Origin: an uncultured Flavobacteriales bacterium
GTDB taxonomy: Bacteria; Bacteroidota; Bacteroidia; Flavobacteriales_G; Salibacteraceae
Direction: 5' to 3'
DNA length: 64,000 nt
Assembly (NCBI GenBank): GCA_943788145.1
Contig: CALSPD010000009.1
Location: forward strand, 1-64,000
The translations under genes and the position numbers were made by a program. Below the pieces are notes generated by a model that saw nothing but the letters and a program-made list of their open reading frames with translations, did not search any database and had not been told where the DNA came from. Each line of letters starts with the position of its first letter. Within the stretch, counting starts at the first letter, position 1. This document shows, in pieces, positions 8,788 to 16,652 of the stretch.

Positions 8788-11517
8788 TTGAATGCGAAAA
8801 TTTTCGTGGCCGACATCTATGACCAAACAGGGACTTCAAATACATGGGGCGGCTGGAATATTGTTATTGTTTACAAGAACGACTTATTGCCTATGCGAAA
8901 TCTTAGTGTATTTGATGGCATTGCGAATGTTTCTGGGTCTTCGAGTGTGGATATAGCAGTTCAGGGCTTTCTAACTCCGTTGGCTGGGCCTGTTGGGTTT
9001 GAAATTGGTGTGTTCGCCTATGATGGTGACCGGGATTTCACGGGTGATCAATTACAATTTAACGGTGGTAGCGGCTTTCAGTCAATTAGCAATGCTTTCA
9101 ACCCCTATGACGATATTTTCAATTTCAGCATCACTAACCCTGACGGCATTGACGACACCCAAGATCCTTTAATTCTCAATAATATTTCGATTGATGCCGA
9201 CATTTTCGCGCCCGACAATTCGAGCTTTAGTTTTATTGGAAATTCAGACACAGCAGCCACTGTTCGCGTTCTAACCGGTGGTGAAACTGTCCTACTTCAA
9301 GTTAGTTCTCTCGCGATAGACATTTATGAGCCCGACCTCCGTTCAGGTGTTAGGGTGATTGACCTTAACGGTGGATTAACCGAGCCGGGCGACACGTTGG
9401 AATACACGGTAGTTTCCAGCAATACCGGTTCAGACACATCGTTAAACACGTATCTGGTTGACACGTTAGAATCCAATATTTCCATTGTTGACGGTTCCGT
9501 AGCTTTTACCTTCGGAAGCGGAATCGGCTCCAAAACCTTGGCTTACGGAGACGACCAAGTAGATTACGACAGCACAAACCGCGTGTTAATTGCTCGTCTC
9601 GGTGCTGGGGCAAACAGCACATCAGGTGGAAGCATTTTAAATTCGAACACGGGAAGCGACAGCACCGTATTGGTATATCGAGTTGTTGTAAGCGAAGATT
9701 GTGCGTTGCTCCATTGCAACGATGACATAGCCAATCAAGCCTTTATTTATGGGACAGGAAATGTGTCAGGCAATGTGAGCAGCAATGGCAGTAATCCAAA
9801 CACCTTCAACGCTAGCGGATGTATGGTATCAGGAACGACCATTACTATGGTTAATACCATCAATTGCAGCTTGCCTTCAGATTCTAATTTTAGCGTTTGT
9901 CCAGATATTCCCATTTCAACTTATTTACCCAACAGCAACTACTCCTTTGTTGACGGGAGTTTTGACACCGTTCAATATGTGACTTCTGCTGGAACTTATT
10001 ATGGTCTTTATAGTCCAGAAATGGGATGCACGGACACAATTGTTTATGCCCTTACTGTTTTTGATTGCGATTGGGACAACGATGGGATCATCGATACGGA
10101 AGACCCAGATGATGATAACGATGGCATATTGGACGTAATACAAGCTTGTGGAGATACGGCTACCACTTTCATTTGTTTTGGAGGTGATCCGGCAGGAGAC
10201 ATTGACAACGATGGAACGCTCAACTTTGAAGACAGCGACTTCTGTGCACTTAATAGCCACAACGTGTGTTCCTTTCTAGATTTTGACGGAGATGGAATAA
10301 TAAACCTTTACGATTTGGATTCCGATAACGATGGTATTACGGACGTCATGGAAGCAAATGGATTTGACCCCGATGGCGATGGAATCATTGGATTTGGAAC
10401 ATTTACGGACACGGATGGTGATGGATTGGCTGATACAGTCGATACAGACAATGGAGGAACGCCATTATCTCCACCAAATACAGACAATACAGGCTTGTCG
10501 GACTTTGTTGATATGGATTCGGATGGCGATGGAATTATTGACAACATCGAGGCGCAATCATCCACTAACTATGTCGCGCCTACCAACAATGACAGCGATG
10601 GCGATGGAATAGACGATGCATATGACATCAATTGCAACCCTTGCGGGTCAACCACAGGAAGCGCAATTGTACCTGTAAATTCGGATGGTGTGGACAATCC
10701 TGATTATAGAGACCTGAACAGCGACAACGATGCTTATTTAGATGCGCTTGAAGCTTGGGACACTAATGACGATGGTATTGCTGAATCAATTGCAAGTAAC
10801 TCAGATAGCGATGATGACGGCATAGACAATGCCTTTGACAGCGATGGTAGCAGCGCTACAAATACTGGTGGCGCCACAAATGGAGGGACGGTTCCAGCTG
10901 ATTATCCAAACCTTGACGGAGGAACATCAGAGCGAGATTGGCGCGAAAATGTCGCTCCAACCTTAGGCAATGAAACGCAAACCACCTATGAAGACGACAC
11001 CACGACCTCGATTAATCTCTTGACCAACAACGTTGACGCAGATGAAGACTCCTTGTCCATTGACACGGCCTATGCGCTAAATGGAGGAACTGTACTATCT
11101 ATTGGTGACAGCAATATCGTGTATGCGCCTATTCCAAACTATTGGGGTATGGACAGCATAGTTTATGTGGTTTGTGACAATGCAAATCCGCAGCACTGCG
11201 TGACGGACACGTTGATTTTAACCATCGAACCCGTAAACGATAAACCAATTGCGCTTAATGATAGCGCATCAACTACAGAAGAAAGCCCAGTTATTGTAAA
11301 TGTCATTTTTAACGACAATGACTCGATCGATGCTTCACCCCTTAATGCTTCATCGGTGTCTGTGGTAATCAGCGCTGCTTTCGGAACTACATCTGTCGAT
11401 CAATTTTCAGGTGAAATCACGTATACGCCAATTTTGAATTTCTACGGTTTGGATTCCTTTCAATATGTTGTTTGCGACACGGGTGTCCCACTCCCAGCGC
11501 TTTGCGATTCGGCTTAG
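8788..11517 (+). CDS. N-terminal part of the interrupted T9SS adhesin
   Basis: Open part of the broken gene between the two stops. The only usable start after the first stop is a TTG at 8788, but recognisable protein continues upstream to 8323, so 8788 is not the natural start. Before about 9290 lies a Gly/Asn/Asp-rich beta region of no family I can name. A DUF11-type beta-sandwich follows at about 9330-9800 (EPGDTLEYTVVSSNTGSD). Then come thrombospondin type-3 calcium repeats (about 10060-10850, DNDGIIDTEDPDDDNDG) and the first two of five Ig/cadherin-like repeats from 10948. This is the pattern of large Bacteroidota surface adhesins. It ends at TAG 11515. Confidence 0.7.
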   Translation: MNAKIFVADIYDQTGTSNTWGGWNIVIVYKNDLLPMRNLSVFDGIANVSGSSSVDIAVQGFLTPLAGPVGFEIGVFAYDGDRDFTGDQLQFNGGSGFQSISNAFNPYDDIFNFSITNPDGIDDTQDPLILNNISIDADIFAPDNSSFSFIGNSDTAATVRVLTGGETVLLQVSSLAIDIYEPDLRSGVRVIDLNGGLTEPGDTLEYTVVSSNTGSDTSLNTYLVDTLESNISIVDGSVAFTFGSGIGSKTLAYGDDQVDYDSTNRVLIARLGAGANSTSGGSILNSNTGSDSTVLVYRVVVSEDCALLHCNDDIANQAFIYGTGNVSGNVSSNGSNPNTFNASGCMVSGTTITMVNTINCSLPSDSNFSVCPDIPISTYLPNSNYSFVDGSFDTVQYVTSAGTYYGLYSPEMGCTDTIVYALTVFDCDWDNDGIIDTEDPDDDNDGILDVIQACGDTATTFICFGGDPAGDIDNDGTLNFEDSDFCALNSHNVCSFLDFDGDGIINLYDLDSDNDGITDVMEANGFDPDGDGIIGFGTFTDTDGDGLADTVDTDNGGTPLSPPNTDNTGLSDFVDMDSDGDGIIDNIEAQSSTNYVAPTNNDSDGDGIDDAYDINCNPCGSTTGSAIVPVNSDGVDNPDYRDLNSDNDAYLDALEAWDTNDDGIAESIASNSDSDDDGIDNAFDSDGSSATNTGGATNGGTVPADYPNLDGGTSERDWRENVAPTLGNETQTTYEDDTTTSINLLTNNVDADEDSLSIDTAYALNGGTVLSIGDSNIVYAPIPNYWGMDSIVYVVCDNANPQHCVTDTLILTIEPVNDKPIALNDSASTTEESPVIVNVIFNDNDSIDASPLNASSVSVVISAAFGTTSVDQFSGEITYTPILNFYGLDSFQYVVCDTGVPLPALCDSA
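10057..10850 (+). repeat. Thrombospondin type-3 calcium-binding repeats, block 1
   Basis: Repeated DxDxDGxxD units such as DNDGIIDTEDPDDDNDG and DSDGDGIIDN. Each unit normally holds calcium, so the block should form a stiff stalk. At DNA level the units share GATGGCGATGGAAT-like words. Confidence 0.85.
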
Positions 11518-12426
11518 GTCTTAGTTTCAGTTTTGCCCGTTAATGACAAGCCCATTGCTATGAATGATTCGGTTTCAACCAATGAAGATGAAGCTTTCAA
11601 TATCATTGTTTTGATCAATGACAACGATACGGCTGATTTTGCGAACCTAGATTCCACCTCGGTTTTCATTTTAAATGGTCCATTTCATGGAAATGCCAGC
11701 GTTGACGGCAATACTGGGATAGTTTCCTATAATCCGTCTCCCAATTTTAATGGTATGGACTCCCTCCAATATGTGGTGTGTGACACCGGATTTCCATCAC
11801 CGGGGCTTTGCGACACAGCGTGGACATTCATTACTGTTTTACCCGTAAACGATGGTCCAGTTGCCTTAAACGACAGCGCTTTCACTGATGAAGAAGCTGC
11901 GGTCACGATTTTTTGCCTCGTTAATGACAACGACACCTTCGATCAAGCTGCTATCGACTCTTCAAGCATTTCCATTTCCATAAATCCGCAATTTGGATCT
12001 GTTGACCTATCCACTTCAAGCATTATTTACACGCCCGATAGCAATTTCTTCGGACTCGATTCATTCCAATATGCGGTTTGCGATCTTGGTATTCCGCTTC
12101 CCTCGCTGTGCGATTCCGCATGGGTTTTCGTCACTGTTTTGCCCGTAAATGATGCTCCGATTGCCAACAATGATTTAGCTTCAACTAATGATATTTCTAA
12201 CGTGATTATTGATGTTCAAGCAAACGATATGGACATAGATGGAACCTTTAGCACAACGATACTAAACGGGCCAAATCACGGTAAAATTGATGTGCTTAAT
12301 TTGGATAGCATTCGCTATACGCCCGACACGGGTTATTGCGGTATGGACACGATTCAATATGCCATTTGCGATACAGGTCAGCCGGTTTTGTGCGACACAG
12401 CATTCATTTACATTTCGGTTTCTCCT
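10948..12426 (+). repeat. Five Ig/cadherin-like repeats of about 99 aa
   Basis: Five tandem units begin near 10948, 11230, 11536, 11842 and 12142. Units 2-5 open with PVND(K/G/A)P(I/V)A; units contain a NDND-type calcium motif and end with (S/T)xQY(V/A)(V/I)CD and LCD(S/T)A. The family resembles the VCBS/cadherin-like repeats of secreted adhesins. The TAG at 11515 falls at the end of unit 2, where the sister units carry Trp or Phe. Confidence 0.85.
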
Positions 12427-13026
12427 GCCGATAGCGATGGCGACAGCTTACCCGACTGGTACGAGACTTTAACCTTGGATTCAGATGGCGATGGAATACC
12501 GGATTATCTCGATACCGATTCAGATGGCGATGGAATAGCCGACAACATCGAGGCGCAAGTTTCCGATCCATGCAATCCCGATCCGCGCGATACCGATGGA
12601 GATGGGATTCCAAATCACTTGGACCTTGACAGCGATGGCGATGGCATCAATGACGGAACCAAAGAAGGCGTTGACGATACCATGACGGAAGATTGTGACG
12701 ATGACGGGCTTTCAAATTACCTCGATCCAGATGCTTGTTTCAACGGATTGGAAATTCCACAAGGATTTTCACCTAATGGCGACTTAAAAAATGACCTTTT
12801 CGAAATTGTTGGCTTGGATGAATATCCCGCAAATTCGTTAACCATATTCAACCGCTGGGGAAACAAGGTTTTTGAAGCTCAACCCTATCGTAATAACTGG
12901 GATGGAAGAAATCATTTTGGCGTTAGCTATGGAGATGGTGCACTGCCTATCGGCACCTATTTCTATGTTTTTGATCCGGGAGACGGAAGCAAAGTATTAA
13001 CCGGATATGTCTACTTGAATCGATGA
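11533..13026 (+). CDS. C-terminal part of the adhesin with T9SS type-B sorting domain
   Basis: 497 codons from a TTG at 11533, in the same frame as the preceding piece and separated from it only by the TAG. It holds Ig/cadherin-like repeats 3-5, a second block of type-3 calcium repeats (about 12433-12740, [19 protein letters not shown]), and a C-terminal gliding-motility/type-B T9SS domain: [19 protein letters not shown], then [17 protein letters not shown] and [12 protein letters not shown]. Type-B cargo is exported by T9SS and usually needs a partner PorP/SprF, which follows at once with a 4-base ATGA overlap. On its own this piece has no signal peptide, so it would not be exported. Confidence 0.8.
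   Translation: MPVNDKPIAMNDSVSTNEDEAFNIIVLINDNDTADFANLDSTSVFILNGPFHGNASVDGNTGIVSYNPSPNFNGMDSLQYVVCDTGFPSPGLCDTAWTFITVLPVNDGPVALNDSAFTDEEAAVTIFCLVNDNDTFDQAAIDSSSISISINPQFGSVDLSTSSIIYTPDSNFFGLDSFQYAVCDLGIPLPSLCDSAWVFVTVLPVNDAPIANNDLASTNDISNVIIDVQANDMDIDGTFSTTILNGPNHGKIDVLNLDSIRYTPDTGYCGMDTIQYAICDTGQPVLCDTAFIYISVSPADSDGDSLPDWYETLTLDSDGDGIPDYLDTDSDGDGIADNIEAQVSDPCNPDPRDTDGDGIPNHLDLDSDGDGINDGTKEGVDDTMTEDCDDDGLSNYLDPDACFNGLEIPQGFSPNGDLKNDLFEIVGLDEYPANSLTIFNRWGNKVFEAQPYRNNWDGRNHFGVSYGDGALPIGTYFYVFDPGDGSKVLTGYVYLNR
12433..12740 (+). repeat. Thrombospondin type-3 calcium-binding repeats, block 2
   Basis: A second run of DSDGDG(I/L)PD units just before the sorting domain. It probably forms the calcium-stiffened neck next to the cell-surface attachment point. 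Confidence 0.8.
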
Positions 13027-13952
13027 TGAAGGCATTGAACCATATCGCTATCATCCTATTTGTGACTCTAGTTTCGCACTCAACTTTTGCACAACAAGAC
13101 CCCATGTTTACGCATTATGCGTTCAACACATTGGCCGTAAATCCGGCCTATGCTGGAAGTCGAGATGCGCTTACCGTAACGGGAATTGGTCGATTTCAAT
13201 GGGTTGGAATTGAAGGTGCGCCAATCACGCAAACCTTGACCCTACACACACCTGTTTACAAGGAAAGCCTCGGCCTAGGCCTCTCCGTGATCAACGATAA
13301 AATCGGCCCGATCAATTCAACATCTTTTTATGCCGATGCGGCCTATCATATGAAAGTCAATGACAAGGGGCATCAACTGGCATTTGGGCTAAAAGCTGGC
13401 GGCAACTTACTCCAAGGAAACCTTGCCTCGCTGCGCACAACAGATGATGACGACATCGCTTTCAGCAATCAGATTTCCACGGAGTTTGTTCCAAATGTTG
13501 GTGCGGGATTGTATTACTATACCAATCGATGGTATGCCGGTGCTTCCTCTCCGAAAATCCTAGAGAACAGCTTTGGAACAAGCACGGCCAAAAAAGGAGA
13601 AGAGCGACACTATTTCTTAATCGGTGGAGCCCTATTCAACTTGAACCGCGTGTTTAAGTTGAAGCCTTCTGCCTTTGTAAAACTTACTGCTTCCTCACCC
13701 ATCGAAGCCGACTTGAGCGCCTTGCTCATCTATCAAGATCTGCTGTGGGGAGGATTGATGTTTCGAACCGGAGACGCATTTGGAATTTTGGCCGGGTTGA
13801 ACATTACGCCACAATGGGCGTTGGGCTACAGCTTCGATTTTTCATACGGTTTAAAAACCATCAGCTACCATGGTGGCAGCCATGAAATCATGTTGCGCTA
13901 CGACTTTATTTACAAGGAAAAAGGTAAAATCAAATCCCCGCGCTATTTCTGA
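13023..13952 (+). CDS. PorP/SprF family outer-membrane protein, T9SS cargo partner
   Basis: 309 aa with a signal peptide (residues 1-23, ending TFAQQ). It carries the family opening [20 protein letters not shown] and a beta-barrel pattern up to the aromatic C-terminus. PorP/SprF proteins sit in the outer membrane and dock type-B cargo during or after T9SS export; the name SprF comes from the partner of the SprB adhesin. The ATG overlaps the adhesin stop, and the next gene starts one base after this stop, so the three genes are one operon. This gene is intact although both neighbours are interrupted. Confidence 0.92.
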   Translation: MMKALNHIAIILFVTLVSHSTFAQQDPMFTHYAFNTLAVNPAYAGSRDALTVTGIGRFQWVGIEGAPITQTLTLHTPVYKESLGLGLSVINDKIGPINSTSFYADAAYHMKVNDKGHQLAFGLKAGGNLLQGNLASLRTTDDDDIAFSNQISTEFVPNVGAGLYYYTNRWYAGASSPKILENSFGTSTAKKGEERHYFLIGGALFNLNRVFKLKPSAFVKLTASSPIEADLSALLIYQDLLWGGLMFRTGDAFGILAGLNITPQWALGYSFDFSYGLKTISYHGGSHEIMLRYDFIYKEKGKIKSPRYF

Positions 13953-13953
13953 T

Positions 13954-15192
13954 ATGACGAGGTTTAAACTTCATAATCCGATTATTATAGCGCTTGTTTT
14001 CCTTGCCGTGTATTCGGATGCAATTGCCCAGCAAGGCATTCGAGTCAAGCGAGCTGAGGCGGCATACAATGCCTATGCCTATCCACTCGCCATTCAGCGG
14101 TTTGAAGGCATTTCAAAGAAGAACACAGATCATTTGCGCATGTTAGCCATGAGCTACGCCAAAACTGGCAACAGCGTGGAAGCAGAGCGTGTTTTTTTCG
14201 AATTGATAGAGGCTGGAAGCAGCAATCCTGAAGATTATTTCCATTTTGCCGAGGCCCTTTTGAGCAATAAAAAATACGATGCCTATCAAACTCAAATGGC
14301 AAAGTATGACGCTCTTGTCAAAAATGATAATCGAGCTAAAGAAGCACTTTCCAAACCAGAAATCCAGGCAACGCTTTGGAAGGATCAAAAATCTTACGTA
14401 ATCCAGAACTTGGAAATGAATTCCAGCGAAGATGACTTTGCCCCTTTTTTCTATGGAGACGCTATCGGCTTCGCGACCTCTAACACGGGCGCGCAAGCAT
14501 TTCGTAAGCTGTACAGTTGGAATGAGCGAGCCTTTTTAGACCTCTACTATGCTGAACAAAACGCATCTGGGCAACTTGTAAAGTCAAAGCCAATCGACCT
14601 CGACATCAACTCCAAGCTTCATGAAGCTTCGGCAGCACTTTCTCCCGATGGCAGCTTGTTTTATTTTACGCGCAATAACAGTGCTGAAGACAAACCCGTT
14701 TTTGGAAATACCGGGGTTAATAATCTTCATCTTTTTTATTGTAAAAAACTTGGCGACAGCTGGTCGGAAGCGCTGGCCGTTGGTTTTAATAGCAACACCT
14801 ATTCTGTTGGTCATCCCGCCTTTTCAAGCGATGGAATTACACTCTATTTTTCGTCCGATATGCCCGGAGGAATCGGTGGCGTTGATCTCTGGAAAGCAAC
14901 GATAAACACCGATGGCACACTTTCCAATCCTGAAAATTTGGGAGCAACCATCAATACCCTCGGCAATGAAATGTTTCCGTTTGTTGATGCAGACAACAAC
15001 CTCTATTTTGTCTCCGATGGTCATGTTGGTTTGGGCATGCTCGACATGTTTAAATCGAGCAACACGACCGGAGAACCACAAAACTTGGCGTGGCCAATGA
15101 ACAGTCCAAAGGACGATTTTGGATTGATTGTAGATGTTGCAAAAAAAACAAGGATTTTTCAGCTCGAACCGCGATGGTGGGAAGGGCAATGA
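13954..15192 (+). CDS. PorE-like T9SS protein, N-terminal part (TPR and PD40), frameshifted
   Basis: 412 codons from ATG 13954, one base after the PorP stop. It has a signal peptide (ends YSDAIAQQ), a TPR-like helical region (residues about 30-130, AEAAYNAYAYPLAIQRFEG) and PD40/WD40-like beta-propeller blades (about 170-390, HEASAALSPDGSLFYFTR and HPAFSSDGITLYFSSDMPGG). The expected next blade, GFFSSNRDGGKGNDDIYGFE, is in the +1 frame because of an A8 tract at 15141-15148; in this frame the protein ends after a short unrelated tail. With seven A residues the frame would run on to 16594, giving an 879-aa protein of PorE type (TPR, PD40, carboxypeptidase-regulatory-like, OmpA-like). Confidence 0.8.
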   Translation: MTRFKLHNPIIIALVFLAVYSDAIAQQGIRVKRAEAAYNAYAYPLAIQRFEGISKKNTDHLRMLAMSYAKTGNSVEAERVFFELIEAGSSNPEDYFHFAEALLSNKKYDAYQTQMAKYDALVKNDNRAKEALSKPEIQATLWKDQKSYVIQNLEMNSSEDDFAPFFYGDAIGFATSNTGAQAFRKLYSWNERAFLDLYYAEQNASGQLVKSKPIDLDINSKLHEASAALSPDGSLFYFTRNNSAEDKPVFGNTGVNNLHLFYCKKLGDSWSEALAVGFNSNTYSVGHPAFSSDGITLYFSSDMPGGIGGVDLWKATINTDGTLSNPENLGATINTLGNEMFPFVDADNNLYFVSDGHVGLGMLDMFKSSNTTGEPQNLAWPMNSPKDDFGLIVDVAKKTRIFQLEPRWWEGQ

Positions 15193-16594
15193 TGACATCT
15201 ATGGATTTGAAATAATCAAGAAGACCTATCTTTTGAATGGTCTTGCCGTTGATGCAAAAAGTGGATACCCAGTTCCGAATGTCGACCTCTTAATGATTTC
15301 TAGTTCGATGGACACAACAGCGTTTACCACCGACTCGCTTGGTGAGTGGACCATGGAAGTTGATCTTGACAAAACCTACGATGTTAAACCCACCGATTCA
15401 GCCTTCTCTAACTTTACTGATCGAGTAGAAATCAACAACCCAATACGTTTAGCCTACAACTCAATTTTAAGCCTTCCCATTTCGAATGAAGAAGGTGGGA
15501 GCCAGGCTAACCCTTCAGGCGCTTTTACCATAACTGGAAAGGTAATTGACGGCATGTTTCAAAACCCCTTGGATGAAGTACGTATAGAGTTCTTAGATCC
15601 AATTACAGAAGCGCTCATGTTCGATTTCAAAACCCAAAAGACTGGACGATTTTTCGACACCCTAAACAATGTGCCATTAGGATCTTCTTTTGACTTCTTA
15701 GTGCGCTTGTCCAAGCCAGGGTTTCTCACAAAATCAGCACCTTTTGACACGCTGCTCGGGAACAATTATGGATTGATCAATCTTGACGACTTCCTACTAA
15801 AACATTTTCAAATGCTCAAAGCCGAAGCCGGGACGGCAATGGAAAAAATATCCAGTTCTGACGAAGTTGAGCTATCGTTTCCAACATCTGAACTCCCATC
15901 AGGCGCATTCACCATAACGGGAAAAGTTCTCGATGGTTTGTTTCAAAATCCACTTGCCGATGTGCGGCTCGAATTCCTTGACCCTAAAACAAAAGAGCTT
16001 GTATTCGACTTTAAAACTGGAAACCAAGGTCGCTTTTTCGACACCATTCCTTCTGTGCCATTAGGCAATCGTTTCGACTATATCGTTCGCCTGTCTAAAC
16101 CCGGATTCTTAACCAAATCAGCTCCTTTTGACACCTTGCTTGGAAACGAGTATGGACTGATAAATTTGGACGACTTTTTATTGAAAGAGTTCAAAATGCT
16201 CAAAGCAGAAATAGGCAGCGACTTGGGCAAATTACTCAACATTAAACCCATCTATTTCGACTTAAACAAATCAACCATTCGGCCAGATGCGGCCATCGAG
16301 TTGGACCTTATTGTTGACGTCCTTACACAAAACCCTAACCTGTATATCGAACTAGGTTCACATACGGATTGTCGGGGCAGCGAAGCCTATAACTTAATCT
16401 TGTCGGATGATCGTGCTAAAGCATCGGCCAAATACATTTCGGAACGAATAGACAATCCTAAAAGAATATCAGGAAAAGGATATGGCGAATCAATGTTTGT
16501 CAATGACTGCGCGTGCGAAGGTGATGTGAAATCCGATTGTTCGGACGAAGAACACCAAGAAAACCGAAGAACAGAATTTAAGGTAATAAAGTAG
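15134..16594 (+). CDS. PorE-like T9SS protein, C-terminal part (duplicated domain and OmpA-like)
   Basis: Second part of the frameshifted gene. The ATG at 15134 overlaps the A8 tract and is unlikely to be a natural start. It begins with the missing propeller blade (GFFSSNRDGG), then a carboxypeptidase-regulatory-like sandwich (LLNGLAVDAKSGYPVPNVDL). Two nearly identical domains of about 105 aa follow, and last an OmpA C-terminal peptidoglycan-binding domain with YFDLNKSTIRPDAAIELD, ELGSHTDCRGS and GYGESMFVNDC. In PorE of the T9SS the OmpA-like domain anchors the complex to peptidoglycan. Without the first part this piece would lack a signal peptide. Confidence 0.8.
   Translation: MLQKKQGFFSSNRDGGKGNDDIYGFEIIKKTYLLNGLAVDAKSGYPVPNVDLLMISSSMDTTAFTTDSLGEWTMEVDLDKTYDVKPTDSAFSNFTDRVEINNPIRLAYNSILSLPISNEEGGSQANPSGAFTITGKVIDGMFQNPLDEVRIEFLDPITEALMFDFKTQKTGRFFDTLNNVPLGSSFDFLVRLSKPGFLTKSAPFDTLLGNNYGLINLDDFLLKHFQMLKAEAGTAMEKISSSDEVELSFPTSELPSGAFTITGKVLDGLFQNPLADVRLEFLDPKTKELVFDFKTGNQGRFFDTIPSVPLGNRFDYIVRLSKPGFLTKSAPFDTLLGNEYGLINLDDFLLKEFKMLKAEIGSDLGKLLNIKPIYFDLNKSTIRPDAAIELDLIVDVLTQNPNLYIELGSHTDCRGSEAYNLILSDDRAKASAKYISERIDNPKRISGKGYGESMFVNDCACEGDVKSDCSDEEHQENRRTEFKVIK
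15141..15148 (+). other. A8 homopolymer at the frameshift of the PorE-like gene
   Basis: Eight consecutive A residues follow GATGTTGC. In the upstream frame they read GCA AAA AAA ACA and lead to an early stop; with one A fewer they read GCA AAA AAA CAA GGA and join both halves of a typical PorE-like protein. Confidence 0.9.
15511..16214 (+). repeat. Tandem duplication of a 105-aa domain, 384-base period
   Basis: Copy 1 starts at about 15511 (SGAFTITGKVIDGMFQNPL) and copy 2 at about 15895 (SGAFTITGKVLDGLFQNPL). Both contain LSKPGFLTKSAPFDTLLGN and end (N/E)YGLINLDDFLLK. The DNA period is 384 bases. Amino-acid identity is high while codons have drifted, which suggests an old, selected duplication rather than a fresh one. 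Confidence 0.9.
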
Positions 16595-16652
16595 AAACTT
16601 CATGTTTTAACCTGTGCAGGATTTACTAGCTTAGCTACGTAAATATCTGAAC

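Larger units (their letters stand above)
8239..13026 (+). pseudogene. Giant T9SS type-B adhesin gene interrupted by two in-frame stops
   Basis: One continuous reading frame of about 1595 codons runs from a possible GTG at 8239 to TGA at 13024-13026, broken by TAA at 8320-8322 and TAG at 11515-11517. The first stop falls in a convincing signal peptide: EIFAISILVLLSS, stop, SKAQIVEAF. The second replaces a Trp: sister repeats read [16 protein letters not shown] and [16 protein letters not shown], while here it is LCDSA, stop, [10 protein letters not shown], which one G-to-A change (TGG to TAG) explains. Frame and amino-acid sense continue unchanged across both stops. Either the gene is recently inactivated or the consensus has errors; readthrough is a less likely third option. 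The start codon remains uncertain. Confidence 0.75.

Noticed and set aside
10331-10612. 93-aa plus-strand ORF inside the adhesin
   Set aside because: It is an out-of-frame reading of the calcium-repeat DNA; repeated GATGGCGATGG words keep several frames open.
11515-11517. Stop-codon recoding (TAG read as an amino acid) in the adhesin
   Set aside because: The other genes of the window end normally at TAG, TAA and TGA, and the same gene also has an in-frame TAA, so recoding is less likely than mutation or error.
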